Numbered from the stretch's first letter, positions 22,744-33,802 are shown. The stretch: DNA of 64,000 bases from Paraphysomonas bandaiensis (GCA_965644295.1 CBFFRP010000149.1:62001-126000); one strand, 5' to 3'. The notes: a model not told the origin generated them from the sequence alone. Made by a program: numbers and translations.

Positions 22744-25700
22744 ATGAAGAAGTCGAGCAACGAGAAGCTCAAGAAGTTTAGGAACAAGGCGTTGGACCAG
22801 CGGTCCAGGGGCCAAGGGGCAGAGGCATTGACCCCAACGGTGCCGATTCTGAAGTATGGGACGAACACCAACCTGGCGGTATTTAAGCAGAAGCTCACAG
22901 TGGCCGCCATGATGCTATTTGGTGACCTAGCGAGGCTCGTGGAGACCGATGAGTATTATGAACCACCCAAGATAAAGATTGAGGACTACGATCTCGATAA
23001 TGACCCCCACGGTCTGAACCTGGAAGAACTTAAGGATGCGAGAAAGACACGCCAAAGGAAGATTGACCAAATGCGTGACAACCGATCAGCTTTCTATGCG
23101 TTCATGTATGACAGACTGAGCAACGAGTCCGTGGACGCGATTAAGCAATTGGAGGAATACGAAGAGATTAACTCCTCCAAGGACCCTCTACTGTTGTGGC
23201 TTGCCATCAAGCAGACTCACAAAACAGCGACGAACTCCAATGTAGGGACCATCATGCGTGCAGAAACGAGAAAGAAGTACCAAGACGTGCGTCAGGGTCC
23301 ATTTGAGAGTATCGTGGCCTATAAGGAGCGTTTCGATTTTCTTTTGGAAGCGTACAATGATATGGAGAATCCGAAGATGGAAGAAGAAGATATAGCTATG
23401 GACTTCTTCAGGGGTCTGGACGACACCAGATATGAGGAGTTTAAGACCAGTTTTATGAATGACTTAATGATGGGGACACAGAAGCCACCCAAGCACGTGA
23501 ACGAGATCTACACTAAAGCTTCGAAGTATATCACCCCGAAGAGAGGAGCGAAACCAAATGGTGGTGTTGCGTTTGTGAGCAGGAAGGACACCTCGACTAA
23601 ACAACAGCGTCGCACAGGTGATGCTGATGACAAGACGAAGTCGAATGGGACCGACGAGTCGAAAGGAAGCGTGCGAAAGCATAGAGGCCCTATTGTATGT
23701 TGGGGTTGTGGAAAGACTGGACACAAGCTAAACCAGTGTCAAGAGAACGTCGAACCAGAGGAGAAACAATGCTCAGTGACTATGCAGAATGCGTTCACAT
23801 CGGGAGGAGAGCGTTTCGAATGGTACGAAGTTCTACTAGACAATCAGGCGGATGTGTCCGTTGTGCACCCGTGGCTACTGACAGATGTGAGACCTGCCGA
23901 TCGTAAGTGTAAAGTAGCTGGCTTGTCTGGTCACGCAGTAGAACTGCCCAATGTGGGAGAGCTGCCACAATTTTTCACATGTAAAACTGCCGACAACCTA
24001 CGAGTCAGTGTGTTGTGCCAAGCTGATGTCGAAGATCTGTACCCTATTGTGTATGAGCCAGGAGTGTCATACACGGTGTGTCTACCTAATAGAGAGCTAG
24101 TGTTCTACAGACGGAACAAAATGTATATAGCTGATATGAGGGATTGGGTGACACAAGGCAGGGTAAATATTACGACAACAAGAATGAAAGAACAAGAATA
24201 CACTAAAAGCGAAGTGGTGAGAGCTCGGAGGGCGCTGGAACTTGTACGGAACGCGGGTTTCGACTCAGAGCAGGGAGCCATGAACCTTGTGAGCGACGGA
24301 AATGTAACAGACGTGCCGTTGACGGCGCAAGACGTGAGGCGAGCTTTCGACATATACGGGAAGCCTTATGAAGCGGTTAGGGGGAAGACCACTAAACGTA
24401 AGAGCGGTAGGCAGTACGTGGACGTGGGAATCAAAGCAGATCAGCCCAAGCCGCAACGTTTGTATACCGATATATTCAGTGTGAGAAAACAACCGTTCCT
24501 GATAACACTGTCCGAGCCACTGGGGTTGACTCTTGTATCTCCGGTAGCTAGTGAGAAGACTGATGATCTAGGTCTAGCTTTTCAGGAGCAAGTATCTCTA
24601 CTAAGAAGTCATGGTTTCGCACCAACTGTAGCCTATCTGGATCCGCAGCCTGGTTTCCAACCCCTCAGAGGACAGATTACAGGGGTGGAAGTAGATGTGT
24701 GTGGAGCAGGGGATCACATGGACAAGGTAGATCTCAAGATCCGGAGACTGAAAGAGACTATTAGATCTGTGCAGGCAGGATTACCCTGGTCACTGCCTGA
24801 TAACATGGTCAGAGATCTGGTGAAGTACTCAAACAGTCGCCTAAATATCAGAAGGCCGTCTACAGGCACATCCATAGTAGCGCCACGAGTAGCGTTCACT
24901 GGGAGAAAGCCTAACTACCGAAAGGAACTAGAGCTAGCATTTGGTGACTACGTGGAGTGCTACAACCCAAAGGTGCGAAGCAACGATGCCGAGCAAAGTC
25001 ACACTGAGCCGTGTATTGCATTGTACCCTACTGGAAATGCCAACGGTAGCTGGTTTTTTATGAATGCGAAGACACACAAGCGAGTGAGAAGGACACACTG
25101 GGTGAAAATGAAGACAACACAGCTCATAATTGATGCGATGAATCAGATGGCGAAGATGGGTGATACGACTAGGAAGAGTCAGATTCCGAACCCACTCCTA
25201 CAGTCGATAGAAGCAGAAGAGCAGCAGAAAGGCGAAGACATGAAGGAGAGTACGCCAGAGGACGTTAAACAGACTCCAGTTGCAGAAACAATAGTGGAAG
25301 ATGTATCTACTACTGTGGTTGATGTAGAGCATAGTGGAGACCCACTAGGAGATGACGGTGATAATGAAGGTGAAGTGCCAGAACTTGTTGATGAGGAGCT
25401 GGATGACGATGTCCCAACTATGAAGTCCGGCAGCAGCATTACAAGCAGTGACGAGACAGGCGTTGAGAACGACAGGTCGCCGGATGCGAAGTCGAAACCA
25501 GTAGAGTACAGGGCCTTTCACACGAGTGCGATGAAGGGACTGCGTGAGTATGGTCCACCGGCATATAACGCTATCATATCGGAACTGAAACAACTTTTGC
25601 ATGACAAGAAGGCTATGCGTCCAGTACACCGCAAGGACTTATCGGCAACACAGTTGAAGAGAGCTATTCGATCTCTGATGTTTCTCAAGACTAAGTATGA

Positions 25701-27132
25701 TGGCTTAGGGCGCTTCGAAAAGATAAAAGCAAGACTGGTAGCTAATGGCGCACAACAAGATAGGAAGGTGTACGTAGACACATCGTCACCAACAGCAGCG
25801 ATGCAATCGATTATGATGTGTCTGGCGATAGCTGCTAAAGAGGGACGTCACATAGGTACCATGGATATAGGAGGCGCTTACCTGAACGCCGAGATGTCTG
25901 GCGAAGAAGTCATAATGGAATTAGAGCCAATGTTAACGACGATATTGAAGAAAGTGGCTCCTGAAGTATCACCGTATGTTGATGAGACTGGTAAACTACT
26001 AGTGCGGCTGGACAAGGCGCTATACGGGTGCATCCAGAGTGCGAAACTCTGGTACAACACGCTTACAGGATATTTGAGAAGTTTGGGATTCGAGCACAAC
26101 GCGGTCGACCCATGTGTAATGAACAAAGTAGCTGGCGGGCGAAAGTGTACAGTGGTGATATTCGTGGATGACATACTGGTCATGTCAAGCCATAAGGGCG
26201 ACTACCTAGAGTTGCTTAAGAAACTGAAAGAGAAGTTTGGGGATGTAAAGCACGACGATGGGAAAGATCTGTCATATCTCGGAATGCACATTAGAGCAGA
26301 GGGAGATAAGGTGACAGTGTCCATGAGATCGTACATCGAGAATTTTCTACGAGAACACGGAGTGACAGGAACTGCTACATCACCTGCTACAGCTACTCTA
26401 TTTAAGAACACCATGGACAAACCCACTAGTAAGAGTGATAGAAGGAAGTTTCACAAGATGGTGGCTCAGTTGCTGTACCTGGCCAAAAGGGTTAGACCAG
26501 ACATACTGCTTGCAGTCGCTTACCTTAGCACGAGAGTCAAGAATCCGACGCATGCTGACATGGAGAAACTTGGCAGGGTGACCCGCTACCTGAACGCGAC
26601 TAAGGGGCAGGACTTGTTGCTGTGCATTGGAAAGAATCTTACCGTTACTGGATACGTCGATGCGGCATTTGGGACTCATGACGATGGAAAGGGTCATTCG
26701 GGTCTGGTCGTAAAGGTGGGGGATGCAACAGTACTCTGCAAATCGTCGAAACAGCGCATTGTGACACGTGACTCGACGGAATCAGAGTTGGTAGGTCTAT
26801 CAGATATGTTAATGATGATTGTGCAATGTGCAGAATTCATAAAGGAACAAGGATACAGTATTGACGCACCTAGAGTGTTGCAAGACAATACCTCGACTCT
26901 ATCTCTTGTAACGAAAGGCGGAGGCAAATATCGTACAAAATACCTGCGTGTGAGGCGTGAATTCATCAAGGAAAGGGCAGATGAAGGAAGCATTCAATTG
27001 GAGTACTTACCCACAAAGATGATGTTGGCTGATGCATTGACGAAGCCCCTCCAAGGTACTCTGTACAAGTTTATGACATGTGGTATCGTGGGAAACAATA
27101 CACATGCCACAGGGGTGCGTAGAGCTAAATGA
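22744..27132 (+). CDS. Copia gag-pol polyprotein
   Basis: 1462 codons, starting 12 bp after the left LTR and ending 15 bp inside the right LTR. Gag ends with a CCHC knuckle (CWGCGKTGHKLNQC, about 318-331). The protease active site reads LLDNQADVSV (about 365), a DNQ variant of the usual D(S/T)GA that I recall from diatom-type copia elements. Integrase catalytic Asp candidates are in LYTDIF and AYLDPQPG; the position where relatives carry the Glu (VER) reads KVDLKIRRLKE here. Reverse transcriptase has FVDDILVMSS (about 1140). RNase H has GYVDAAFG, STESELVG and LQDN. Gag and pol share one frame with no frameshift or stop codon between them. Confidence 0.9.
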   Translation: MKKSSNEKLKKFRNKALDQRSRGQGAEALTPTVPILKYGTNTNLAVFKQKLTVAAMMLFGDLARLVETDEYYEPPKIKIEDYDLDNDPHGLNLEELKDARKTRQRKIDQMRDNRSAFYAFMYDRLSNESVDAIKQLEEYEEINSSKDPLLLWLAIKQTHKTATNSNVGTIMRAETRKKYQDVRQGPFESIVAYKERFDFLLEAYNDMENPKMEEEDIAMDFFRGLDDTRYEEFKTSFMNDLMMGTQKPPKHVNEIYTKASKYITPKRGAKPNGGVAFVSRKDTSTKQQRRTGDADDKTKSNGTDESKGSVRKHRGPIVCWGCGKTGHKLNQCQENVEPEEKQCSVTMQNAFTSGGERFEWYEVLLDNQADVSVVHPWLLTDVRPADRKCKVAGLSGHAVELPNVGELPQFFTCKTADNLRVSVLCQADVEDLYPIVYEPGVSYTVCLPNRELVFYRRNKMYIADMRDWVTQGRVNITTTRMKEQEYTKSEVVRARRALELVRNAGFDSEQGAMNLVSDGNVTDVPLTAQDVRRAFDIYGKPYEAVRGKTTKRKSGRQYVDVGIKADQPKPQRLYTDIFSVRKQPFLITLSEPLGLTLVSPVASEKTDDLGLAFQEQVSLLRSHGFAPTVAYLDPQPGFQPLRGQITGVEVDVCGAGDHMDKVDLKIRRLKETIRSVQAGLPWSLPDNMVRDLVKYSNSRLNIRRPSTGTSIVAPRVAFTGRKPNYRKELELAFGDYVECYNPKVRSNDAEQSHTEPCIALYPTGNANGSWFFMNAKTHKRVRRTHWVKMKTTQLIIDAMNQMAKMGDTTRKSQIPNPLLQSIEAEEQQKGEDMKESTPEDVKQTPVAETIVEDVSTTVVDVEHSGDPLGDDGDNEGEVPELVDEELDDDVPTMKSGSSITSSDETGVENDRSPDAKSKPVEYRAFHTSAMKGLREYGPPAYNAIISELKQLLHDKKAMRPVHRKDLSATQLKRAIRSLMFLKTKYDGLGRFEKIKARLVANGAQQDRKVYVDTSSPTAAMQSIMMCLAIAAKEGRHIGTMDIGGAYLNAEMSGEEVIMELEPMLTTILKKVAPEVSPYVDETGKLLVRLDKALYGCIQSAKLWYNTLTGYLRSLGFEHNAVDPCVMNKVAGGRKCTVVIFVDDILVMSSHKGDYLELLKKLKEKFGDVKHDDGKDLSYLGMHIRAEGDKVTVSMRSYIENFLREHGVTGTATSPATATLFKNTMDKPTSKSDRRKFHKMVAQLLYLAKRVRPDILLAVAYLSTRVKNPTHADMEKLGRVTRYLNATKGQDLLLCIGKNLTVTGYVDAAFGTHDDGKGHSGLVVKVGDATVLCKSSKQRIVTRDSTESELVGLSDMLMMIVQCAEFIKEQGYSIDAPRVLQDNTSTLSLVTKGGGKYRTKYLRVRREFIKERADEGSIQLEYLPTKMMLADALTKPLQGTLYKFMTCGIVGNNTHATGVRRAK

Positions 27133-27473
27133 TGATTCGGTATAGAAGTCTTCGAGTGATGGAAATGAAAGTCAACGTGCACATTCGTTTTTGTTACAGT
27201 GATTATGTTTTCAGTCATTGTACATGTGTGACTCTGTAGGATACGAGTGAGAGTGTACAGTAGAACATGATCAGCTGTAGTATTATTGTGTTGTAGGGAG
27301 ACACCATAATTTCCTATCACTAACGATTTCTGTAGTATTTGCAAAGAGACTTGTCTTTTGCCTACCTGTAGTGTAGTTTGAACGGAGGACAACGGGCGAA
27401 CTGGATCCGTGAGTGTTTGATTGATCTGTAGTATCAGTGTTGTATTTTCGATCCAAGTACGTATTTCTCTTCG
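27118..27473 (+). repeat. Right LTR of the copia element
   Basis: Identical by eye to the left LTR. The gag-pol stop codon (TGA, 27130-27132) lies inside it. Confidence 0.85.
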
Positions 27474-27609
27474 CATGAATTTTTCGTCATTTCAAATGAT
27501 TTTCCAAGACAATGGACACAATGCGGTGTGGTGTGTACCATCATGGCGTAAATAATACAGTCGAGTCCTATTCAGTATTTCGGTTTGCCTGCTTGATCTG
27601 CATGTTGAT
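27474..27609 (+). repeat. 136-bp direct repeat flanking the copia element, right copy
   Basis: Same orientation and sequence as 22240-22375. It directly follows the right LTR and is followed by unrelated sequence (GTTATGTGG). Confidence 0.9.
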
Positions 27610-27943
27610 GTTATGTGGAAGTATGTCGCAGTTTCAGTTCTTCTCATTTAAAGGGGCAGCACTGAGAATCTCTGCGCTATAGCACATAAATATATAGTCC
27701 GTAGTGGTGATACTAGTGGGGCAGGTTGTTCATTACAGTAAAACCTTTTACCTCATTCTCTATAAACGACTGCGTATCGTGATCTGAATCAGTGATTGAA
27801 TTCTGTTTAAAGATCAACAAGATACACACTCGTCATACATACCCACACATCACAGTAACATATCTATACATTCAAATGAACCGATAGAAAGTGATCATTG
27901 ATTATAAAAATCACAACAGAAGTCTTCAAATACTAAAGAGACA
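27610..27943. other. 5' flank of kinase 2
   Basis: AT-rich promoter-proximal sequence, not similar to the 5' flank of kinase 1. No ORF. Confidence 0.5.
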
Positions 27944-30900
27944 ATGACGAAAGTAACTCCTTTGGGGCCTCTGGGAGGCAAAGCCAATTTCGACCACAGC
28001 TTAAATCTATTGAGGTTGACACTGATGTGCTGTTTGTTTGCCACCGCTGCGGTTGGAGGGTATTTCTCATACACACTCATGAGAGCAGATGAAGACAAAG
28101 TTGAGAAGTTGTCCTTCAAGTCCTTGACCGACCATATGAAACGGTATTGCAAAGAGGGCTTTGCAGAGAAGCTATCAGCGTTGAATAGCATACAGTCTTT
28201 GTTGAAGACAAGTTGTCCAACCACAGCATCGTGGCCGAATTGCACTGTCGATATTGAGGAGTATGATAGATTTGTGAACTCGTTGATAACAATGGCAGAT
28301 ATACGTGGATGCAATCACGAAGTGAAAATACATCCCCGACAGATTCCGTCATTTATCAAGTATACCAGTGACTTTTACTCCGCCTCAGGGTTTCCGGACC
28401 TTGCTGAGAGCATTCGTCAACAAGGCATATTTGCTGTAAACCAGTCTACGAATAAAGTGTACACAGTGACTGAACCCTATTCTTATGGGGAGAATGATTT
28501 AATTCTGCCAATCGTTCAGATCAACAATCCGTCAGTCAATAGAGGAGCTCTCCTGTTTAATATATACTCCGATCAGGACCGCATTGACGCTATTGATCCG
28601 ATATTCGAATGTATTCGTAGGTATGATGGTAGTATGGAAGGCACAGAGATGTCAGTAATAGCCCAAGAATGCACGGGTATGTCTCGAGTAATTCACCTCG
28701 TGGAAGATGTGGAATTTCGTCCCGCTATTTTTTTACTTCACCCTGTGATGTTACCAATCACAAATTTCAGTGATTTAGAACCTGATGTAGCTTCTTCAAG
28801 TATTATTATTACCTTAGGTGACCAGGAATATATTCATGTGGGCTCTATAACTGCTCTGTTTAATTGGGATGAAATGCTAACCAAATCTGTGTTCGAATCC
28901 ACTGAGGGTCTGCATGTTGTTTTGAATGATGAGAGGAATGAATACTGCTTTACATTTGTAGATGGAAGAGCTGTATACGCTGAATCTGGGTGCAAAATAG
29001 AGAAGCAATATAAAGAAGACAGAGTGAAGTTTCCTGTTTCTTTCCTCGACAATATTGACTTTACATACACCGTTACCATATACCGAGATGAAACCTACTC
29101 GAAAGTGTTCCACGGGAATGGTCCAATTTATACTTCTGCGATAACAGTAGCTGTGATAATAGCATGCATGGTGCAGTTTGTGGGGTACGACGTGGTAGTC
29201 ACGAAGCGCACCCTCGAGAATGATGAGGCCAAGAGGAATTTTGTTCGTTATATTAGTCACGGTAAGTCCTTGTACCAATACATATTATATGTTGAATTTC
29301 TCTGATACATACTCTATGCAGAAATGAGAACTCCCCTCACTACAGTCAGTTTAGGCATTAAATTAGTAGCTCGCGAGATACAATCTCTTCTTCCAGGCAA
29401 TGCTACAGCTATTGATGATCGACGAACCGTAGCAAATGTGGATAGACCAATTCAAGTGTCCCGTGATAAATTGGATGATTTTTCTGCTCTATTGGAAAAC
29501 ATTGGTGGCAGTACTGATGCTGCGGTATTGATCCTCAATGACTTACTTCAATACGATCGAATTAAGTTTGGCAATATTGATATGAACTTCGAGATTCTGA
29601 ATGTGATGGAACTAATGCTCACTACAACAAGATTATTTGAGATTCAAGCTGTGGAGGCCGGAGTATCCTTAACTTTCGATACAGAAACGTCTGACGAGAA
29701 GGACTGTGAAATTAGGAGGCACAGCAATATGTCGGAAGAGTTAAATAATGCCGTAAGAGAAGCAATGCGTAAAGAAAGTGACTTGAGTGCTTCTGCTAAA
29801 TCATTCTCGGCCCATGATAGCTCGAGTTTACAAAGCGTATCACCCAGCACGAGAATGATGGCACTATGTATACATGGTGATGACAGTAAACTTCGACAAG
29901 TTATTCGCAATCTAATATCTAACGCTCTAAAGTTTACCAAAGCAGGCGGTTTTGTGGATGTTTCAGGTACTATATGGTTTTGTTGATTTTTAATGGCGCA
30001 ACCAGACTTCTATGAAACTTCGTTATTGTAAATACGGTCTCATATATATATATATTTCAGTGAAATGGAATCGCGATGGACTCCCTCATGTCAACGAAGT
30101 AGTGTCCCAGTACCAAGGTACACATATCGCGGAAGGTTCAGTTGTAATAACGGTGAGAGATTCCGGTGTTGGACTATCTCAAGAAAATATAGACAATGTA
30201 TTCAAGGAAGGCTGGCAGTTTAAAACCAATAAACTACAGGTATAATAGTGTGGCAATGCATTGTTACTGCATCGATAGGTGTTTATTATGTGTACACAGG
30301 CCGGTCAAGGCTCTGGGCTAGGGCTTTGGATTGCTAAAAGCATTGTTGAGCATCATCATGGCACCATATCGTGTAGCTCTGCTGGAGAGGGGTGTGGCAC
30401 TTCGTTTGTTGTCGAGTTACCAGTGTTTGTTCCTGTTGTTTCTTCTACTCCTTCTACTAAAAAGTTAGAATACTTTCCTTTTACCGCACCTAATCGTTCT
30501 GAACGGTGTCTGCAATCTACATCGCCACTTTTGAAAACAGTTCTTGTGGTTGATGACTCCGCTATGTGCCGCAAAGTGGTCTGTCGACTGTTGCAAGGAG
30601 TTGGTGTTACATGCCTGGAAGCAGTTGATGGGGAAGAATGCATTAGTAAAGTTATCGAGAACTCAGATACTATTGATGCGATCGTAATGGATTACGAGGT
30701 AATTTTTATGTTATATGATGTTTGTTTAAGTTAACCTATGTGTTGATGGCCAGATGCCTAGAATGAATGGACCAACAGCAGCTAAAATATTACGTGAAAA
30801 AGGATATACTATACCAATAATTGGATTGACTGGAAATGTATTAAAAGCAGATACAGCTTATTTTTTGGAACATGGCGCAAGTGCAGTTATGCATAAGCCT

Positions 30901-30960
30901 GTTTCCCTTGAACAATTAATGTCTGTTATTGGATCCGCAACTGCAGAACTTAACGTTTAG
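27944..30960 (+). CDS. CHASE-type hybrid histidine kinase, copy 2
   Basis: Five exons encode 915 residues: 27944-29261, 29322-29966, 30061-30239, 30300-30698 and 30754-30960. The architecture matches copy 1: membrane helix, CHASE-like sensor, second helix, HisKA with HEMRTPL, HATPase with DSGVGLS and GSGLGL, then a receiver domain with all key Asp, Thr and Lys residues. Sensor, kinase core and introns 1-4 are almost identical to copy 1. The linker between kinase and receiver (after VVELPVF) and the last 20 residues differ strongly. This patchwork suggests a recent inverted duplication plus divergence or gene conversion. The differences could alter receiver coupling, which is inference. Confidence 0.9.
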
Positions 30961-31598
30961 TGGTCTCAAGAGTAATGCATGGAATCGGGTGCTGTAGTGG
31001 TCTTGAGTTTTTTTTATGAATATATGCATGTTTCATTTTTGTATGTAAACATTAAGTTTATTGTATTGTTCACACAATAGAAAAAACAGGTGTATAGTAT
31101 CATGTGATATTCGTTAATGTACTTCAGTTTTGCCATTATAGTAGGGAATGCTTTCCTCGTTACATTCGCAATCCTCCTATGCATCTCTTCGAGTTACGTA
31201 ATGCACATTAACCCTTTTCAATAGTAGAATACTTAATGCAAGTATGTATCGTAACAGATGCCCTTAGTTTCACTATTTAAATTGAGTACACCACAAGTCA
31301 ATGACTTCTTGATTCTTGAAGAATAAAAAATCTGGCGAATGCATTACGGTTATCTGAAAAATGACATTATCTGTCAATATTGTTGAGTTCTGAGGTATGC
31401 TGTGATATATATTGTAGTATTGTACAATTGAAGTAAGTTCATAGTGTGAAATTGGTGAATAAACTCATAGTTATAACGGGTAAATATATAGTTACAAAGG
31501 AAGTAAATTCAGTTAAAGATGTGTGACAAAGTAAAATTTAGGAGTGACTGGTGATATACATGTTTCTGAGAACAGATGCTCAGTAAATGTTGCATGAA
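30961..31598. other. 3' flank of kinase 2
   Basis: AT-rich, no ORF. A T-rich run follows the stop codon within about 50 bp. Confidence 0.5.
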
Positions 31599-31600
31599 TA

Positions 31601-32546
31601 GTGAATGTCTTATTATCAGCAATAGGCGTGTAAAAGTCAGAACTAATGTAGCAAAACAAGGAAACTAAAACTAGTACCTAACTTTGATATCCTACTATTT
31701 TTTTATCACTACGAAAGCTGCTTGTGCGTCACCGCAAGCACCAAGGTGAAACCACTTTCGCTCTATCATTCAAAGCATAGTGAGCAAGCAGAATGTTGAT
31801 ATATACCTGACATCTGCTAACTTCAGGACTTTAGAGTCTTTAAGGTAAACAGCCCGGATGCTTGACTTCAACAGAGGCAACCCAATACCCCGGATGCCTG
31901 TTTATTCGTTTATTCGTCAAGGCTCAAAGACGTTTACACAAGCAATTGGTTATGAGTGGGCAGAACGTACACGTAAACTTTAACCTGGCTTTGTTGCGAA
32001 AAATGTACTTTAAATAAGAATTGTAACTACGAATTACTCTGAACACGTTAGATGTAACACACTCGTCAAAGTCGGACTCGGACCTCTTCGTGGTGTTCTG
32101 GGGGATAAGTACTGTTCTCCAGCAAACTAACATAAGCCGCGTATATATAGTCAGCAGATATTGTTCTGCCCACTTATAGGAAAATGCTTGTGTAGCACAA
32201 GAGTCACTACTATAGGTGTCACTTGTGTAGATGTCTTTGGGCCTTGGCGAATAAACAGGCATTCGGGAATGGGCCCACCTCAAGGGCATCCGGGGTATTG
32301 GGCTGCCAGCTGAAGTCAAGCATCCGGGCTGGTTCACCTTAAAGTCTCTAAAGTCCTGAAGTTAGCAGATATCACATACTGCTAGCTCACTGCATTTGCT
32401 TTGAGTGATAGTGTTTGCACCTTGGTGCTTCAGGTGACGCAGAAGCAGCTTTCGTAGCATTAGATAGTAGGATATCAGAGTTAAGCATTGAATAGTTAAA
32501 TTAGTTCTGACTCTTACACGCCTATTAGAAATAATAAGGCATTTAC
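31601..32546. mobile_element. Intact 946-bp non-autonomous terminal-inverted-repeat element
   Basis: Flanked by TA on both sides (31599-31600 and 32547-32548), consistent with a TA target duplication. The left arm (31601 to about 31970) starts GTGAATGTCTTATTATCAGC. The right arm (about 32150-32546) is its inverted copy ending AAGGCATTTAC. Arms are about 370-390 bp with roughly 180 bp between. Each arm carries two nested palindromic blocks: the GCTTGTGCGTCACCGCAAGC stem and a CACCAAGGTG-type palindrome (CACCAAGGTGA in the left arm). There is no coding capacity, so it would need a transposase in trans. TA target use fits the Tc1/mariner group, but other TA-inserting superfamilies are possible. 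Confidence 0.8.
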
Positions 32547-32548
32547 TA

Positions 32549-33000
32549 CTGTGTGAGTCAGTTTCTGTTAAAGAGAGTAACACACTGAGAGCTGGAGGAG
32601 GTGGACTATTCAAATCTGTAATGGTCTAAAGTGGCAGTAGAAATTGTTAATATACACTGGCTGTGCCCCTGTTATACTTAGTAGTTACAATTTACCTCAA
32701 AGTAAACCCCAACGTAAACCTAGTAGTTGTAGTGTAGACACTATAATACAATTAATACAACTCTGTTATCCTATTGTATATTATCTAAATATTATAATAA
32801 GGTATATTTTGAGGTAAGCAAGTATTTCCATAGAATTTCATTCTTACCCTCAAAGTAAACCCCCAGAAGATCGATTGTAAAATACTATACAATATAAAAA
32901 CAATGATCGACGTTTATTAAACATCGAATGATGAAACAAGGTGATGTAAGTAGACTGATGACAGAGATATATTATATTTACTGTCACATGCACGCCTCCC
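32549..33000. other. Intergenic region
   Basis: AT-rich. CCTCAAAGTAAACCCC occurs near 32696 and CTCAAAGTAAACCCCC near 32851, with a partly inverted TTTTGAGGTAAG near 32808. No gene seen. Confidence 0.45.
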
Positions 33001-33049
33001 CCATCCCTGGTTTCACACCGCCATAAACTAGCAAAAGCCGCATGGAATC

Positions 33050-33560
33050 CACACACACCCCAGGTTGAGCGCTACTGAACCGGCCACATTACTGCCACAC
33101 AACTGGCCGACGCATTCGGACGCCACATATCCAGTTCACTGCCCGAACATCAGTTCCACGCCCTCGAAAAATCCGTAACCTCTATCCTGCTTCCCCAATA
33201 TGATGGAGGGCTCCGCATGCTTCGAAACAGAGGACTCAGACACCACAACACACAGACACGGCACCAATAACACCGATTACGACCCCACCACACTCACAGC
33301 AACGCCAGTCACAGGATACTCACCCGACACCTAAAATACTCCAACTACTCGAAGTGACATCCACCCCAAGAATTCTATCCTCTGCAAGAGTCCAAACCTG
33401 ACAGAAACAAGCGCCACCACTCCGGAAACAACTCCTCCTTACTTGTGGCCGAAATCCCACCTCGACAACCAGCACCATCTCCACCACCGACTTACGCTCA
33501 AATATACACCCATGATACAGGCCCGCCAGACACACTGCCCAAAGGCAGACCCCCCGACTA
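33050..33560 (+). pseudogene. Decayed C-rich coding-like remnant
   Basis: A base-composition island (C-rich top strand) inside AT-rich DNA. Protein-like segments occur in different frames broken by stops, for example one ending around 33268 containing LADAFGRHISSS. A later one contains LLVAEIPPRQPAP and ends with GPPDTLPKGRPPD then a stop near 33554. The tail resembles two other C-rich frames next to inverted-repeat arms. I do not recognise the family. A relic of a transposon gene is my best guess. Confidence 0.35.
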
Positions 33561-33802
33561 ACCTCACTACAAGGGATGGTTGCACCATGGTGCTCGCAGC
33601 GATGCACAAACAGTCCCGAGACGGCTGCCCGCCACTAGTAGTACATAGTGAGCCCAGTTTAGTCAGCCTATAGTTATAATACTAGTTTCTGTACCCAACC
33701 GTTCTCATGTAATAACCAGACTTTCTTATATTATATTTACTGTGGTAAAACTCAAATATTATATTTACTGTGGTAAATATATATGCAGCTATTATATATA
33801 TG

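Larger units (their letters stand above)
22376..27473 (+). mobile_element. Intact Ty1/copia LTR retrotransposon
   Basis: A 5098-bp element with two identical LTRs and a single uninterrupted gag-pol frame. It sits between two divergently oriented histidine-kinase copies. The order gag, protease, integrase, reverse transcriptase, RNase H is diagnostic of Ty1/copia. No short target duplication is visible at the LTR edges; instead both LTRs are bounded outside by 136-bp direct repeats. I could not recognise a tRNA-complementary primer site in the 12 bp between the LTR and the ATG, or a clear initiator-Met site just beyond. A G-rich polypurine-like tract (ACAGGGG) precedes the right LTR. Confidence 0.9.

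Noticed and set aside
22258-22815. 185-codon minus-strand ORF across the left LTR
   Set aside because: A shadow frame in LTR sequence, repeated in part at the right LTR, with no protein features.
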